Of a stretch of 64,000 nucleotides of DNA, positions 9,473 to 18,325 are shown piece by piece. Within the stretch, counting starts at the first letter, position 1. Every line of letters begins with the position of its first letter. This DNA comes from Microbacterium protaetiae (GTDB lineage Bacteria > Actinomycetota > Actinomycetes > Actinomycetales > Microbacteriaceae), in NCBI RefSeq assembly GCF_004135285.1, contig NZ_CP035494.1, forward strand, positions 496,001 to 560,000, given 5' to 3'. Below the pieces are notes generated by a model that was not told where the DNA came from, made no database searches, and saw only the letters and a list, made by a program, of their open reading frames with translations. Made by a program: the position numbers and the translations under genes.

Positions 9473-10969
9473 ATGACAGTTCCGGTCCCCCGATCGCAGA
9501 CGATCGATGCCGCAGCGGCCCCGTTCACGTTCACCGCGACATCCCGCATCGTCACCGCACCCGAAACTGCCGCCACGGCAGAGTTCGCCGCCCGCGCTCT
9601 CGCCGACGCCATCGGCCGCACGATCGCGATCGTCGAAGACCCCGCCGACGGCGACATCGTGCTCGAGATCGCCGAAGGCCCCGCCGAGTCGTACACGCTC
9701 AGCGCCGACGCGACGACGCTGCGCATCGTGGGCGGCGACGCGGCCGGGCTGTTCTACGGCGTGCAGACGCTCGTGCAGCTGCTGGCGGCATCCCGCACCA
9801 TCGCAGCCCAGACGATCGCCGACGCCCCCCGCTTCGCCTATCGCGGAGTGATGCTCGACGTCGCGCGGCACTTTTTCGACGTCGCCGCGGTCACCGGCTA
9901 CATCGACCGCGCCGCCGCGCTGAAATTCAACGCCCTGCACCTGCACCTGAGCGACGACCAGGGCTGGCGCATCGCCCTTGACAGTCACCCCGAGCTCGTC
10001 GAGAAGGCGAGCGACAGTGCCATCGGCGGCGACGCCGGCGGATTCTTCACGAAAGACGACTACGCCCGCATCGTCGCGCACGCGGCGAGCCGGCACATGA
10101 TCGTGGTGCCCGAGATCGACGGCCCCGGGCACACACACGCCCTCGGCCTGGCTCATCCCGAACTCGTCGAGGCGCCGGTGATCACCCCAGAAGTCGCCGA
10201 GGTCGTCGAAGCCTTCGGGGGTGGGATGCCGCAGCCCGGCGCGCCCTACACGGGTTTGGCGGTCGGCTTCTCGTCGGTGAAGATCCGCGACGAGGCGACC
10301 TACGGGCTGCTCGGCGATGTGTACCGCGAGCTGGCCGCCATGACGCCCGGACCGTATCTGCACGTCGGCGGCGACGAGGCGTTGGGCACCGATCCGTCTG
10401 ACTACGCGCACTACGTCACGCGTGTCACGCGCATGGTCGCCGATCTGGGCAAGACGCCGATCGCGTGGCACGAGGCGGGCGCCTCAGCCGAGCTCGCTCC
10501 CGGCACCATCGGCCAGTACTGGGGGTTCGTCACGCCCACCGACGGAATGGATGAGAAGGCGCGCACGTTCGTACGCAACGGCGCGCGGCTGATCCTCTCC
10601 CCCGCCGACGCCGCCTACCTCGACATGAAGCTCGACGCCGACAGCACCCTCGGACTGACCTGGGCCAACGGCCCCACGAGCGTGCAGGATTCCTATGGGT
10701 GGGATCCGGCTGACATCATCGACGGTGTCGGCGACGACGACATCCTCGGTGTGGAGGCGCCGCTGTGGGCCGAGACGCTGCGCACCGCAGCAGATCTCGA
10801 TGCGCAGGCCTTTCCCCGCATCGCGGCGGCGGCCGAGATCGCCTGGTCGCCGGCCGACGCGCCCGAACGCACCTGGGGCTCGTTCCGCACTCGCGTGGGC
10901 GCGCTGGGCGCGCTCTGGCGCAGCCAGGGCATAGTATTCACGGCCGCACCGGAGATCGACTGGGTCTGA
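9473..10969 (+). CDS. hex: Cytoplasmic beta-N-acetylhexosaminidase, GH20 family (498 aa)
   Basis: Releases terminal N-acetylhexosamine from chitobiose-like substrates. An N-terminal GH20b-type domain is followed by the TIM barrel. The YLHVGGDEAL block carries the catalytic Asp301-Glu302 pair, and HLHLSDDQGWR is the other conserved barrel motif. No signal peptide or lipobox is present, so it should act on imported oligosaccharides inside the cell. The ATG at 9473 is preferred to the upstream GTG at 9419 because a -10 box and operator abut it and no ribosome site exists. Its stop is one base from the nagA ATG, so the two are co-transcribed. With the importer operon at 20290-26567 it forms an amino-sugar pathway. 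Confidence 0.93.
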   Translation: MTVPVPRSQTIDAAAAPFTFTATSRIVTAPETAATAEFAARALADAIGRTIAIVEDPADGDIVLEIAEGPAESYTLSADATTLRIVGGDAAGLFYGVQTLVQLLAASRTIAAQTIADAPRFAYRGVMLDVARHFFDVAAVTGYIDRAAALKFNALHLHLSDDQGWRIALDSHPELVEKASDSAIGGDAGGFFTKDDYARIVAHAASRHMIVVPEIDGPGHTHALGLAHPELVEAPVITPEVAEVVEAFGGGMPQPGAPYTGLAVGFSSVKIRDEATYGLLGDVYRELAAMTPGPYLHVGGDEALGTDPSDYAHYVTRVTRMVADLGKTPIAWHEAGASAELAPGTIGQYWGFVTPTDGMDEKARTFVRNGARLILSPADAAYLDMKLDADSTLGLTWANGPTSVQDSYGWDPADIIDGVGDDDILGVEAPLWAETLRTAADLDAQAFPRIAAAAEIAWSPADAPERTWGSFRTRVGALGALWRSQGIVFTAAPEIDWV

Positions 10970-10970
10970 G

Positions 10971-12116
10971 ATGGCCGTCGACCGCGTCATCCATTCCGCT
11001 CGTCTCGTCGATGAGGGCCGGGTCACCGAGCACGCCTGGGTGGCGTTCCACGACGGGCTCGTCGCGGGCCTGGGCACCGGTGACGACTGGCGCGAACTCT
11101 CACCACGCGAGGCCGACGACGCGGGCGAGGCGTGGCTGACGCCGGGTTTCATCGACATCCACGGGCATGGCGGCGGTGGCGCAGCCTATGACGACGGGCC
11201 CGATGCCATCGCCGAGGCCCGTGCCCTGCACCGCACGCACGGCACGACGCGCGCGGTGCTCTCGCTGGTGACCGCCTCGATAGACGACCTCGCCGCCCGC
11301 GCGGCCATGGTCGGCGAGCTCTCCGCTGCCGATGCGACGATTCTCGGTTCGCACCTTGAGGGGCCGTTCTTGGATGTCGGGCACAAAGGCGCGCACACGC
11401 CGGCGCTGCTGCGCGCGCCCGATGCGGCATCCATCGACCACCTGCTCGAGGCGGGCGCCGGCAGTATCCGGCAGATCACTCTCGCTCCCGAGCTTCCCGG
11501 CGGCCTCGACGCAGTCCGCCGCTTCGCCACGGCCGGGGTCGCGGTCGCGGTCGGACACACCGACGCCGACCAGGCGATGACCCACGCCGCTTTCGACGCG
11601 GGTGCCACGATCCTCACACACGCGTTCAACGCGATGCGCGGCATCCATCATCGTGCTCCCGGGCCGGTGGTGGCGGCACTGAGTGACGACCGTGTCACGC
11701 TCGAGGTCGTCGCCGACGGCACGCACGTGCACCCTGATGTGATCCGGTTGCTGGCCGGCGGCGCCCCGGGCCGGGTCGCGCTGATCACCGACGCCATGGC
11801 GGCCGCCGGCGCGCCCGACGGCGCGTACACGCTCGGCGGCCTCGAGGTCTCGGTCGTCGACGGCGTCGCGCGTCTGGTCAGCGATGGCACCATCGCCGGA
11901 TCGACGCTCACGCAAGACGCCGCCGTCAGACTCATGGTGCATGAGGTCGGGATGCCGCTGCCCGACGCTGTCGCGGCCGCCACCGCGGTTCCCGCCGCGG
12001 CCATCGGCGTCGCCGACCGCTTCGGCTCGCTCACGCCCGGGCACGCCGCCGACGCCGTGCTGCTGGACGAGCGGTTGACCGTGCAGCGCGTGTGGGTGGA
12101 CGGGGCGCCGATCTGA
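10971..12116 (+). CDS. nagA: N-acetylglucosamine-6-phosphate deacetylase (381 aa)
   Basis: Removes acetate from GlcNAc-6-phosphate to give glucosamine-6-phosphate. The amidohydrolase fold is shown by HGHGG (metal-type motif, His64/His66), HLEGPF, GHTDAD, THAFNAMRG and ITDAMAAAG, all in family order, and the length is normal. It follows hex with one base between stop and start, so it shares the hex promoter and operator. The product feeds NagB (20290-21069), which lies in a separate operon. Family assignment is firm. Confidence 0.95.
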   Translation: MAVDRVIHSARLVDEGRVTEHAWVAFHDGLVAGLGTGDDWRELSPREADDAGEAWLTPGFIDIHGHGGGGAAYDDGPDAIAEARALHRTHGTTRAVLSLVTASIDDLAARAAMVGELSAADATILGSHLEGPFLDVGHKGAHTPALLRAPDAASIDHLLEAGAGSIRQITLAPELPGGLDAVRRFATAGVAVAVGHTDADQAMTHAAFDAGATILTHAFNAMRGIHHRAPGPVVAALSDDRVTLEVVADGTHVHPDVIRLLAGGAPGRVALITDAMAAAGAPDGAYTLGGLEVSVVDGVARLVSDGTIAGSTLTQDAAVRLMVHEVGMPLPDAVAAATAVPAAAIGVADRFGSLTPGHAADAVLLDERLTVQRVWVDGAPI

Positions 12117-12142
12117 CCGGGCGTTGGTAATGCCTACCGGGC

Positions 12143-12176
12143 GTTGAGCGAGCGAGCGCAGCGAGCGAGTCGAAAC
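12143..12176. repeat. Short GAGCGAGCG-type intergenic repeat
   Basis: GTTGAGCGAGCGAGCGCAGC followed by GAGCGAGTCGAAACG. It resembles small dispersed palindromic elements common between actinobacterial genes; I see one copy here. Confidence 0.4.
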
Positions 12177-12344
12177 GCGCCCACCCGCTCCCTTATCCCG
12201 CACCGCGCGTCGACCCCTCGCCCGGCGTCGCGTCTCAGATCGCGGTCAAACGAGCACCATAGTCTCGCGAACCGCCGTGTTCGCCCGCCGCGTTGCGGGC
12301 CCGCGCGAGGGCGGGCTGCGGCATCCATTCTTCTGGGCGTCACG

Positions 12345-12380
12345 ACGGGGTCGGCGGCCTCTGCAGACCGCCGACCCCGT
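12345..12380 (+). terminator. Strong 13-bp hairpin in the nagA-sigma factor gap
   Basis: ACGGGGTCGGCGG (12345-12357) pairs perfectly with CCGCCGACCCCGT (12368-12380) across a 10-base loop. No U-tract follows. It probably ends or stabilises the hex-nagA transcript. The rest of the 12117-12728 gap has no convincing gene. Confidence 0.5.
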
Positions 12381-12447
12381 TGCTGCCGATCGCGGGTCCC
12401 GACCGGCCCCCGCACTTCTCCCCCCGAAGAAGCGCAGGCCGCGAGCG

Positions 12448-12476
12448 GCGGAGGCGTTCCCCCTGAACGCTTCCGC
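12448..12476 (+). terminator. Second hairpin in the same gap
   Basis: GCGGAGGCGTTC (12448-12459) pairs with GAACGCTTCCGC (12465-12476) with one mismatch and a 5-base loop. It is terminator-like, with a weak pyrimidine tail (CTCTCACC). Confidence 0.45.
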
Positions 12477-12728
12477 CTCTCACCGACTGCCTTCGGGCGA
12501 CAGCCACACCTGGGCTCCGCCCCCCGGAGGAGCACAGGCCTGTCGTGAAGAGAGACGCCTCTCCCCGAGATTCATGACGCGACTTCGCGAAAAAAGTTCC
12601 ACAGCCTCCGAAGACACCGGGAGAGACGCGATTTCACGGCGGCGGGGATGGCGTCTCACCGGCGGGTCGGCAAGAATGGACGGTGCCGGGCACCCGAGCC
12701 CGGCCCACCCACACGCCCAGGAGAGACG

Positions 12729-15443
12729 ATGAGAAGTCGTCGCGGCGGCGAACATCGCCCTGCGCTCGAAGAGACGGCCGACGCCGATCTCGTCGAGCTC
12801 TCGCGCTCGGGCGACACCGACGCGTTCGGTGAGTTGTGGCGTCGACACTATCCCGCCGGCATCACCGTCGCGCGATCGATCACGTCGTCGTTGGAGCCCG
12901 ACGACCTCGTACAAGAGGCCTACACCCGCATCTACCGCTCGCTGCAACGCGGGGGCGGGCCCACCGGGTCGTTTCGTGCCTACCTTTTCACCAGCATCCG
13001 CAATACCGCTGCGGCCTGGGGGCGCGCACGCCGCGAGACGGCGATCGACGAGCTCGACGCCATCGCCGATCCGGGCACCGAAGAGCAAGCGGCTGAGGAC
13101 GCCCTCGACCGCGGGCTGACGCATCAGGCATTCCGCAGCCTGCCCACGCGCTGGCAGGAAGTGCTCTGGTACACCGAGATCGAGCAGATGAAGCCTGCCG
13201 AGGTGGCGCCGCTGCTCGGCATGAAGGCGAACGCCGTCGCGCAGCTGGCCGTGCGCGCCCGCGAGGGTCTGCGCGCGGCGTGGGTGCAGGCCCATCTGCG
13301 CTCGGTCGCTGACGGCTCGGACTGCCAGTGGACCATCGAGCGACTCGGAGCCTATGCGCGCGGAGGCCTCGGTAAGCGCGACAAGGGCAAAGTCGAACGG
13401 CATCTGCACGCCTGCGCGCGGTGCGCAATCGTCGCCGCCGAGGCGAAAGACGTCTCCGACCGCCTCGCCCTGGTGCTTCTTCCGCTGACTCTCGGCGCCG
13501 GCGCGGCCGGTTATGCCGCCTGGCTGCAGCTGGGCGCTCCGGTCACCGCGGTGGCCGGGATGCCGTCGGGCGTCGTGCAGGGCGCCGTGATCGCCGGAGG
13601 TGTCGAAGGTGCGGGCGTCGGTTCGGATGCCGGGGCTGGTGCTGGTTTGGGCGCCGGGGCTGGCGTCGGTTCGGGCGGCGGTTCCGGCGGCGGAGCGGGT
13701 GGCGCCGGAGCGGGTGGCGGTTCGGGCGTCGGTTCGGGCGTCGGCGGGGCGTCGGGTGGAGTTTTCGCCGGCGCGGGTGCAGTCGCCGGCCTGGCCGCCG
13801 CCGGTGTGCTGGTCGCCGCGACCATCGCCGTGGGCGCTCTGGTGATCCCGCGCACGTTGACAGCGCCGTCGTCGGCCGATGCCCAGTCATCGGCGAACGG
13901 CACTGTCCCCCACGCACCCACACCGAGTGCCGACGTCGTCGGTGAAGAGCCCGACCCGCACAATCTTCCGACTGCGCCGCCCGAAGAGCCACCGGCATCC
14001 CCTCCTGTGCCGAAACAGCCGAATGTTCCCGCTCCGGACGAGCCGGATGAGCCGGATGCGCCTGAGGCGCCTCCCGCCGCTGACACGGTCACCACCGAGC
14101 CGGTGGTCGCAGAGCCGGTCGAACCCGCCCCCGAGCCGGTCGCCGTCGATCCGCCGGCCGAGGTCACGCCGCAGGAGCCGGCTCAGCCAGGTGACACGGA
14201 CGAGCCCGGCGATGTCACTGACCCGGGCGGGACTACCGACCCCGGTGACACCGACCCCGGCGACATCGACCAGCCCGGCGATGTCACCGACCCGGACGAC
14301 ACCACCGACCCCGGCGACACCGACCAGCCCGGCGAGACCACCGACCCCGGCCAAACCACCGACCCCGGCGACGGCACTGGCCCCGGCGAAACCACCGACC
14401 CGGGCGACACAGACCAGCCCGGCGATGTCACCGACCCGGGCGAAACCACCGACCCCGGCGACGGCGACCCCGGCGACACCACCAACCCCGGCGAAACCAG
14501 TCCGCAACCCGCGCGTACTCCCCTGAGCATCGGGCCGGTGTCTGCGGCTTTTGACACCAGATTCAGATGGGTGATCACAGTTCCCCTCACCGGTGCCGCC
14601 GGCGAGGATGTCACCATCGCCCTCGGCAATCGCGACCCGCACACCGTCACGCTCGGCGAGACCGGACAACAGTCGATCGAACTTCGTCCTACCCTTGCTG
14701 AAATTCTGGCGGACGCCCCCATCACATTCCAGTACGCCGAAGACGATGTGCCCACGATCACGACGTCAGTTCTCGAGCTCAGTGACGGCGCGGTCCTCCC
14801 CCTGCCGGACGCGCCCGACGGCGACACAGACGACGTCTCGGCCACGTTGCCCGATCCCGGCCGCATCCAGCCCGCGGAACCGACGCCAGTCGAATCGCTC
14901 GCCGATGTGCCCGCGGCATCCGCACTATCGATGCGCGCCGAGGTGGCGCACGCGGAGGCGACGCCTGCGGCCATCGAACAAGCCAACGACCCCACGTTGT
15001 CGTCCCCGGATGCCACTTCGTCGTCTCCCGACACCGCGTCATCGTCTCCCGACACCGCGTCATCGTCTCCCGACACCGCGTCACCGGTTCCCGACACCGC
15101 GTCATCGTCTCCCGACACCGCGTCATCGTCTCCCGACACCGCGTCATCGTCTCCCGACACCGCGTCATCGGCTGCCGATTCCCCCGTGTCGACGTCCGCT
15201 TCCGATACGTCGAACACCGACTCCTCCGACGATGCGTCGCCCGACGGGAAGACCGCCGGCGTGGCGCCCGCGGCAGCCGCGACGGAGAACACCACACCGG
15301 CCACAGACGACACGGCGGCCGCCACCGACAACAACACCGCTCCGGCCACAGACGCCGACACCACCACCGCCGCCGCACCTGTCACCGCTGACGATGCAGC
15401 GCCCGTCACCGCAAACGACGCTGCTTCAGCGCCCCCGCAGTGA
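12729..15443 (+). CDS. ECF sigma factor fused to a zinc anti-sigma domain, membrane segments and a repetitive extracellular part (904 aa)
   Basis: Residues 20-90 are sigma region 2 (DLVQEAYTRIYRSLQ) and 135-190 are region 4 (RWQEVLWYTEIEQMKPAEV). A zinc anti-sigma motif follows, H225-x3-C229-x2-C232. A hydrophobic stretch at about 246-268, a Gly-rich linker and a second hydrophobic stretch at about 344-374 follow. Then come a Pro/Glu-rich segment, a PGDT/TDPG repeat run (about 487-592), a small folded-looking domain (about 595-740) and SSSPDTA repeats (about 761-815). Sigma, anti-sigma and sensor therefore sit on one chain, as in the ECF53-like groups, and release probably needs proteolysis. 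The ATG at 12729 has an AGGAGAG site. The gene stands alone with no separate anti-sigma gene beside it. Confidence 0.88.
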   Translation: MRSRRGGEHRPALEETADADLVELSRSGDTDAFGELWRRHYPAGITVARSITSSLEPDDLVQEAYTRIYRSLQRGGGPTGSFRAYLFTSIRNTAAAWGRARRETAIDELDAIADPGTEEQAAEDALDRGLTHQAFRSLPTRWQEVLWYTEIEQMKPAEVAPLLGMKANAVAQLAVRAREGLRAAWVQAHLRSVADGSDCQWTIERLGAYARGGLGKRDKGKVERHLHACARCAIVAAEAKDVSDRLALVLLPLTLGAGAAGYAAWLQLGAPVTAVAGMPSGVVQGAVIAGGVEGAGVGSDAGAGAGLGAGAGVGSGGGSGGGAGGAGAGGGSGVGSGVGGASGGVFAGAGAVAGLAAAGVLVAATIAVGALVIPRTLTAPSSADAQSSANGTVPHAPTPSADVVGEEPDPHNLPTAPPEEPPASPPVPKQPNVPAPDEPDEPDAPEAPPAADTVTTEPVVAEPVEPAPEPVAVDPPAEVTPQEPAQPGDTDEPGDVTDPGGTTDPGDTDPGDIDQPGDVTDPDDTTDPGDTDQPGETTDPGQTTDPGDGTGPGETTDPGDTDQPGDVTDPGETTDPGDGDPGDTTNPGETSPQPARTPLSIGPVSAAFDTRFRWVITVPLTGAAGEDVTIALGNRDPHTVTLGETGQQSIELRPTLAEILADAPITFQYAEDDVPTITTSVLELSDGAVLPLPDAPDGDTDDVSATLPDPGRIQPAEPTPVESLADVPAASALSMRAEVAHAEATPAAIEQANDPTLSSPDATSSSPDTASSSPDTASSSPDTASPVPDTASSSPDTASSSPDTASSSPDTASSAADSPVSTSASDTSNTDSSDDASPDGKTAGVAPAAAATENTTPATDDTAAATDNNTAPATDADTTTAAAPVTADDAAPVTANDAASAPPQ

Positions 15444-15518
15444 AGGCCTCCGACTCGAACCTTCCGCCGTCCGTCGCGTCCGCGTCGGCCGCGGGTAACG
15501 CGTGCACGACTTCGACAG

Positions 15519-15960
15519 CGTACTCAGAACGGGGTAGCGCACGCAGATTTGAGCAGCGCGAGACACCCCGCTGGCCGCCGTGCCGCGCCGCATCGTGCAC
15601 GCGCTACCCGAATCCGCATCCGCGCACGCAAATCACAAGCACGAACGCAGAAACGGGCAGCGCGACGCGCAGTCGCCGCAGAACTCCCCCGCGAACGCAG
15701 AACCGACTAGCGCCCGCAGATACGTATAGCGCGAGACACCCCGCTGAGCGCCGCACCGCGCCGCATCGTGCACGCGCTACCCGAATCCGCATCCGCGCAC
15801 GCAAATCACAAGCACGAACGCAGAAACGGGCAGCGCGACGCGCTGTCCCCGCAGAACTCCCCCGCGAACGCAGAACCGACTAGCGCACACAGAAGGCCCC
15901 CGGGCACGCAGAACGCCCTCGCGGACGCAGAACGAGGCAGCGCGAGGCATCCGCGACGTC
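15519..15960. repeat. Repeat array A(i): GCGCTACCC / GGGATAGCGC family
   Basis: Two copies of a ~173-bp unit start near 15558 and 15731. Each contains GCGCTACCCGAATCCGCAT and, further on, inverted copies such as CGCAGAACCGACTAGCGC. The motifs are the same as in arrays at 17195 and 51652. Open frames here are low-complexity Arg/Cys peptides in all frames, so I call no gene between 15444 and 16161. Confidence 0.85.
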
Positions 15961-16161
15961 GTCTCGCCAACCACCGAGCGTGCCCCACCCCACACCGAGC
16001 TCCGGATGGCCTGGCCCGAGTGCTGTGCACACGAACGCGGCGTAGAGCACCGCGGCATCCTCTCCTCCCCAGGCAACCAAATCGCCCATTATCACGGCAG
16101 TTGTCCACAGATCGCACGTGCGGCCGCCACGGCCACCCTCGGCGCGGGCAGCATCGTGTGC

Positions 16162-17142
16162 ATGGCAACGTCCGTCACATCCGCCCTGGTCCCCGTCGAG
16201 TCCTCGCTCCAGCTCATTCGGCGGTCTGACCGTGCGCTCGAGTTGATCGACGACCGGCGGCTTCGTCGATCGATCGATTCCGGAGAGTGGACACGCGTCG
16301 TCCCCGGCGTATTCGCCCCGTCCAAGGATTGGGCGGCGCTCAAGCCGATCGAGCGACATCGCACGCTGGTCGACGAGACGGTGCGCCGGCTCCAGCATCC
16401 CGCCGTCGTGTCCCACTTCGCGGCGGGTTCCGAATGGGATATCGACGTGCTCGGATCGTGGCCGAATCGGGTGGATGTCACGACTCCGCGTCGCTCGGGC
16501 GGGCGATCGGGCGGCACCGTGCAGCGTCACGCGCTCGGGCTCGAGGGCGTGGAGCGCGTGCCCTGGGGTGATCACGAGATCACGACACCGGCCCAGACAG
16601 CACTCGACCTCGCGAGAGTGCTGCCCTTCGTCAGGGCGGTGAGCGCCGTCGATCAGGCGATATGGTCGGAGCGTCCCGGCGGGCCGTTGACGACGCTCGC
16701 CGACATCCGCAAGCTGCTCGAGAGCAGTGCCCCGAGCCGTGGCGACGCGCGGGCGCGTCGCGTGCTCGACTTCGCGAACCCGCTCGCTGCGAACGTGCGC
16801 GAATCGCAGAGCCGCGTCGTCGTGGTGCAGCTGGGGTTTCCGATGCCGCTGATACAGGTTCGGCGCACTCTGCGCAGTGGACGCCTCGCGATCGCTGACC
16901 TCTTCTTCGAGCGCGAAGACCACTGGTGCGAGATCGATGGCCGGGGCAAGTACCTCAGCCCGGAGTTCGGAGCAGACCGCAGTTCCGCTGAAATCGTCAT
17001 CGATGAGAAGAACCGCGAGAACGAAATCCGCCGCGAAGTGCGTGGGTTCTCCCGGTGGGAGGCTCTCGAAGCCGACAACCCACGGCGAATCTGGGACATC
17101 CTCACCGGAGACGGAATGCCATGCTCACGGCCGCGGCCGTGA
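16162..17142 (+). CDS. AbiEi-like winged-helix protein with a C-terminal DUF559/PD-(D/E)XK-like domain (326 aa)
   Basis: Function not established. The N-terminal ~60 residues (RRSIDSGEWTRVVPGVFA) match the 'type IV antitoxin AbiEi N-terminal domain' seen in many actinobacterial proteins. The C-terminus, LAIADLFFEREDHWCEIDGRGKY then EKNRENEIRR, has the D...ExDGxxK layout of DUF559/restriction-endonuclease-like folds. The ATG at 16162 is chosen because the domain begins shortly after it; no clear ribosome site. No AbiEii toxin gene lies beside it, so the toxin-antitoxin label should not be taken literally. It is bracketed by repeat arrays of the same family on both sides. Confidence 0.7.
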   Translation: MATSVTSALVPVESSLQLIRRSDRALELIDDRRLRRSIDSGEWTRVVPGVFAPSKDWAALKPIERHRTLVDETVRRLQHPAVVSHFAAGSEWDIDVLGSWPNRVDVTTPRRSGGRSGGTVQRHALGLEGVERVPWGDHEITTPAQTALDLARVLPFVRAVSAVDQAIWSERPGGPLTTLADIRKLLESSAPSRGDARARRVLDFANPLAANVRESQSRVVVVQLGFPMPLIQVRRTLRSGRLAIADLFFEREDHWCEIDGRGKYLSPEFGADRSSAEIVIDEKNRENEIRREVRGFSRWEALEADNPRRIWDILTGDGMPCSRPRP

Positions 17143-17194
17143 GGGATGCCGCAGCGCACGACTCGCGTCAGAGGATCGCGAACACCGCGCCGCG

Positions 17195-17860
17195 CGGCGC
17201 GTGATAGTGCGAAGCAGAACGGGATAGCGCACGCAGAACGGGATAGCGCGACGTACCCCGCGAACGACGCCAAATCGCCCGCGCTACCCGAATCCGCATA
17301 CGCGCACGCGAATGACATGCGCGAACGCAGAAAAGGACAGCGCGAACAACACCACCACGCCAAACGGGATAGCGCACGCAGAACGGGATAGCGAACGCAG
17401 AAAGAGACAGCGCGACGTACCCCGCGAACGACGCCAAATCGCCCGCGCTACCCGAATCCGCATACGCGCACGCGAATGACATGCGCGAACGCAGAATAGG
17501 ACAGCGCGAAGAACACCACCACGCCAAACGGGATTGCGAACGCAGAACGGGGTAGCGAACGCAGAACGGGATAGCGCACGCAGAACGCGACAGCGCGACG
17601 TACCCCGCGAACGACGCCGAATCGCCCGCGCTACCCGAATCCGCACACGCGCATGCGAATGACATGCGCGAACGCGGAAAAGGACAGCGCGAACAACAAC
17701 GCCCCGTCAAACGGGACAGCGCACGCAGAACGGGACAGCGCACGCAGAACGCGACAGCGCGACGTACCCCGCGAACGACACCAAATCGCCCGCGCTACCC
17801 GAATCCGCACACGCGCATGCGAACGACATGCGCGCACGCAGAAGAGGACAGCGCGAGGAA
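17195..17860. repeat. Repeat array A(ii): four long units of the GGGATAGCGC family
   Basis: Units beginning GCGACGTACCCCGCGAACGA start at 17248, 17412, 17595 and 17759, with spacings of 164, 183 and 164. Each holds GCGCTACCCGAATCCGCA in one direction and 19-bp CGCAGAACGGGATAGCGCA units in the other. Family and head-to-head layout match the arrays at 15519 and 51652. No gene is supported between 17143 and 17950. Confidence 0.88.
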
Positions 17861-17938
17861 ACCCTGGCCCATGCACAACCAAGCACAGCCGCGCGCGCCC
17901 AGCGCGCCACCCCGACGAAACCTCCAGACACCGCCGCG

Positions 17939-17944
17939 TAGACT
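17939..17944 (+). promoter_or_regulatory. Leaderless -10 box TAGACT
   Basis: TAGACT lies 6 bases before the ATG at 17951, and no ribosome site is present. Confidence 0.55.
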
Positions 17945-17950
17945 AGGGGC

Positions 17951-18325
17951 ATGCCCTCCCCCGAACACGCCGAGGTCGCACCCGGCGTGCGCACCCCGCT
18001 GACGGCGGTTGACATCCTCGCTGTCGTCTGTGAGCTGTTCGCCTTCTTCACGCTGGCATTCTGGGGCTTTGCGGGCTGGGCGTTCCCGTGGAACATCGTG
18101 CTCGGCCTCGGCCTGCCGATCGTCGCGATCTTGCTCTGGGCGCTTTTCGTCTCGCCGCGGGCCGTGATGCAGGTGCATCCGTTCGTCCGTGCCGTGGTCG
18201 AGCTGCTCGTGTATGCGAGTGCCACGATCGCGTGGTGGGATATGGGCCAAGCCTGGATCGGCCTGATCTTCGCCGTCGTGGCCGTCACCGCCGGAGTCAT
18301 CGCCGGGCGCCGCCGGTTCGCATGA
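17951..18325 (+). CDS. Small four-helix membrane protein, YrdB/DUF2568 family (124 aa)
   Basis: Four hydrophobic segments (about residues 20-40, 45-65, 75-95 and 97-117) separated by short loops match the DUF2568/YrdB family, whose function is unknown. The stop overlaps the next gene's start (ATGA at 18322), so it is translationally coupled to the GlcD-like oxidase. Transcription probably starts at its own ATG. Confidence 0.8.
   Translation: MPSPEHAEVAPGVRTPLTAVDILAVVCELFAFFTLAFWGFAGWAFPWNIVLGLGLPIVAILLWALFVSPRAVMQVHPFVRAVVELLVYASATIAWWDMGQAWIGLIFAVVAVTAGVIAGRRRFA

Noticed and set aside
9320..10471. N-terminal extension of the adhesin frame
   Set aside because: The frame is open through the hex gene on the other strand, but it has no homology, and the signal peptide and promoter place the start at 9319.
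14183..15409. 408-residue minus-strand frame rich in SGDDDAVSG
   Set aside because: Antisense shadow of the sigma-factor repeat region.
15448..15475. GGTTCGAGTC-like tRNA T-loop on the minus strand
   Set aside because: The flanking bases do not pair into a T-stem, and no acceptor or anticodon arm is found.
17168..17882. Several minus-strand frames with repeated FCVR/MRIRVARA peptides
   Set aside because: They are translations of the GGGATAGCGC repeat array; all frames look equally peptide-like and lack ribosome sites.
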